NCBI GenBank assembly: GCA_003567115.1
Contig: PXAP01000041.1
Location: forward strand, 1-7,736
Source: Bacteroidota bacterium
Lineage (GTDB): Bacteria > Bacteroidota > Bacteroidia > Bacteroidales > PUMT01
Direction of reading: 5' to 3'
DNA length: 7,736 nucleotides
Both the position numbers and the translations under genes were made by a program. The notes under the pieces were generated by a model that was not told where the DNA came from, searched no databases, and worked only from the letters and a program-made list of their open reading frames with translations. Shown one piece after another: positions 6,403 through 7,736 of the stretch. Each line of letters starts with the position of its first letter. Position 1 is the stretch's first letter.

Positions 6403-7736
6403 TCAGGAGTGCCGTTTATCCGCATGATCTATAATGTCCCTGAGCTCTTTTTTAAGCTTTTCATCCAACGGTTCCGGTTCGTGGGAATCAAGAAGCTGTT
6501 GTGTTTTTTCAACGACCCTTTCAAGCATCGTTTTGGCACCATTGTTTTTCCATGTTTCATAATCACTTCTGTCCTGAAGTTCCGGCAAATACCATTCTTT
6601 CCAGTGATCAAAAGTATGGTCGGTGGTCACATACTCACCTGCTGGCCCTACTTTTTCAATAAGGTCCAATGCCAGGTGATCATCATCTGTATTGATGCCT
6701 TTTCCAAATTGTTTTACCATGCCCATCATCTCCTGATTGAGAACGAGACTTTCCAGTGAAGCATTGGTTCCATGGTCTATATAGCCAACATCATGAACGA
6801 GATTTGCTCCTGATAAATATGAATAAAAAAGGTTCATCATTTGTTCAGATGCTGCTTGTTCATCAAGAATCTTGGAATCAGTACATCCTCCGGTTGAAAA
6901 CATTAGCAGATTCAGCCATTTTGATATATCGGTATTGGCAGCCGAAGCCAGGGATAATTCCGGGGCACCATAAGAATAGGTTGATTTTTTCATATCAAGT
7001 AAAGTAGTCACTCCGCCCATAATAAGGGGCATACCCGGATTTTTAAGGTGACATAATACAATGGCCATAAGTGTTTCAGCCAGCGACTGCACCAGCATAC
7101 CTGCTATTGTAGCCGGAGCGGTAGCACCGGAACTGGGACAAGGAGTGTACATAGCCGGTAATTTTTTTTCGGCAGCAAACAACAATTTTTCAACTGCCGT
7201 TCTGTCATTTTTCAAAGGAGAAATAGGTTCTATATATGCCACAAACAGAGGATTAAGTCTGAATTCCTCCTCGCCACCATGCACCAGGCAACCCATCTTC
7301 CAGAGATCTTCCAGTCCTTCCCCGTCAACACTGGTCAGAACCATTGGTTTTGTGCACTGTTCCAGCATAGCCATAAACTGATGCCTGTCGTATGTCTGAG
7401 GATTCGGGGCATCACTTACAATGCCATGCGACATAAAAAAATCATAGTGTGACAATGCATCGACCAGTTTAGCGGCATGATTTATATCCTGATAGGTTGT
7501 CCTTCTTCTTTCCCCGGTTTTTCTGTCATATGTAAAAGGCAAGTCGGAACCGGTGCCAAAAGTCACAGTATCTTTCTGAATATGGAGAGACCGGATATTA
7601 TTTCTACCCTTCAGTGATATCTTCCTTGGATAAAAATTCAGTGCCTCCTCGACCATATATGCAGGGATACGCACATGATTACCCCTGACAACCGCATAAC
7701 TGTTCCGGAAAAGCTCTATTGCTTCATCATGATAAA
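6403..7736 (-). CDS. MttB-family corrinoid methyltransferase, non-pyrrolysine, 5' end beyond right edge
   Basis: A second MttB-superfamily methyltransferase, clearly related to the next gene but divergent. The frame is open to base 7736, adding 20 residues (including HDEAIELFRNSYAVVRGNH) before the GTG at 7674. These align with HHEGARELFDKAGCKVDG of the neighbour, so the GTG is an internal valine codon and the true start lies off the edge. Roughly 40 residues are missing, judged from the neighbour. Of the 443 visible residues, recognisable motifs are HGGEEEF, EPISPL, YSYGAPELSL, FSTGGCTDSK, SGANLVHDVGY and VGPAGEYVTTDHT. No in-frame TAG is seen, so this is a non-pyrrolysine member; the stop is TGA. 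It should demethylate a methylated, probably quaternary, amine onto a corrinoid protein not encoded here. Whether the two paralogues share a substrate, form a heteromer or act on successive substrates cannot be told. Confidence 0.92.
   Translation of the reverse strand, partial: YHDEAIELFRNSYAVVRGNHVRIPAYMVEEALNFYPRKISLKGRNNIRSLHIQKDTVTFGTGSDLPFTYDRKTGERRRTTYQDINHAAKLVDALSHYDFFMSHGIVSDAPNPQTYDRHQFMAMLEQCTKPMVLTSVDGEGLEDLWKMGCLVHGGEEEFRLNPLFVAYIEPISPLKNDRTAVEKLLFAAEKKLPAMYTPCPSSGATAPATIAGMLVQSLAETLMAIVLCHLKNPGMPLIMGGVTTLLDMKKSTYSYGAPELSLASAANTDISKWLNLLMFSTGGCTDSKILDEQAASEQMMNLFYSYLSGANLVHDVGYIDHGTNASLESLVLNQEMMGMVKQFGKGINTDDDHLALDLIEKVGPAGEYVTTDHTFDHWKEWYLPELQDRSDYETWKNNGAKTMLERVVEKTQQLLDSHEPEPLDEKLKKELRDIIDHADKRHS

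Noticed and set aside
4872..7736. Possible pyrrolysine-containing MttB proteins
   Set aside because: Both frames are open without an in-frame TAG through the whole family-length region, so no amber readthrough is needed.

Overview
The window is a densely packed, single-direction (minus-strand) block of methyl-transfer genes. In transcription order, from the right edge to the left, it holds: a 5'-truncated non-pyrrolysine MttB-family methyltransferase; a second, complete MttB-family methyltransferase; a hydantoinase/oxoprolinase-like ASKHA protein; a DUF1638 protein; a methyltetrahydrofolate:corrinoid methyltransferase of the MtgA/AcsE type; a SAM-dependent sarcosine/dimethylglycine N-methyltransferase-like protein; and the first 76 codons of S-adenosylhomocysteinase (ahcY), which runs off the left edge. 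No plus-strand gene, RNA gene, mobile element or CRISPR array could be supported. No gene-free stretch exceeds about 100 bp.

Region 7736-1253 looks like one operon for corrinoid-dependent demethylation of a quaternary amine. The gaps between these genes are 58, 67, 24 and 15 bp. In the MtgB/MtgA model, an MttB-family protein moves a methyl group from a substrate such as glycine betaine to a Co(I) corrinoid protein. The pterin enzyme then passes it on to tetrahydrofolate. The corrinoid protein (MttC/MtgC type) and a classical Fe-S reactivator (RamA type) are not in the window. They may lie beyond the right edge or elsewhere.

Region 1152-1 looks like a SAM-dependent branch: an enzyme resembling those that build glycine betaine from sarcosine or dimethylglycine, followed by the enzyme that removes the by-product S-adenosylhomocysteine. 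It is separated from the operon above by 100 bp containing a perfect 12-bp palindrome. Putting a betaine-making type of enzyme directly after a betaine-demethylating type of system is the most interesting feature of the window. It suggests either a betaine homeostasis locus or a linked methyl cycle between folate, corrinoid and SAM.

The organism is probably an anaerobic or facultative bacterium using corrinoid/folate C1 metabolism. The DNA is moderately AT-rich. Most starts are preceded by A/T-rich leaders without a clear Shine-Dalgarno, a pattern common in Bacteroidota, but the pterin methyltransferase has a strong AAGGAGG. The taxonomic guess is therefore weak.
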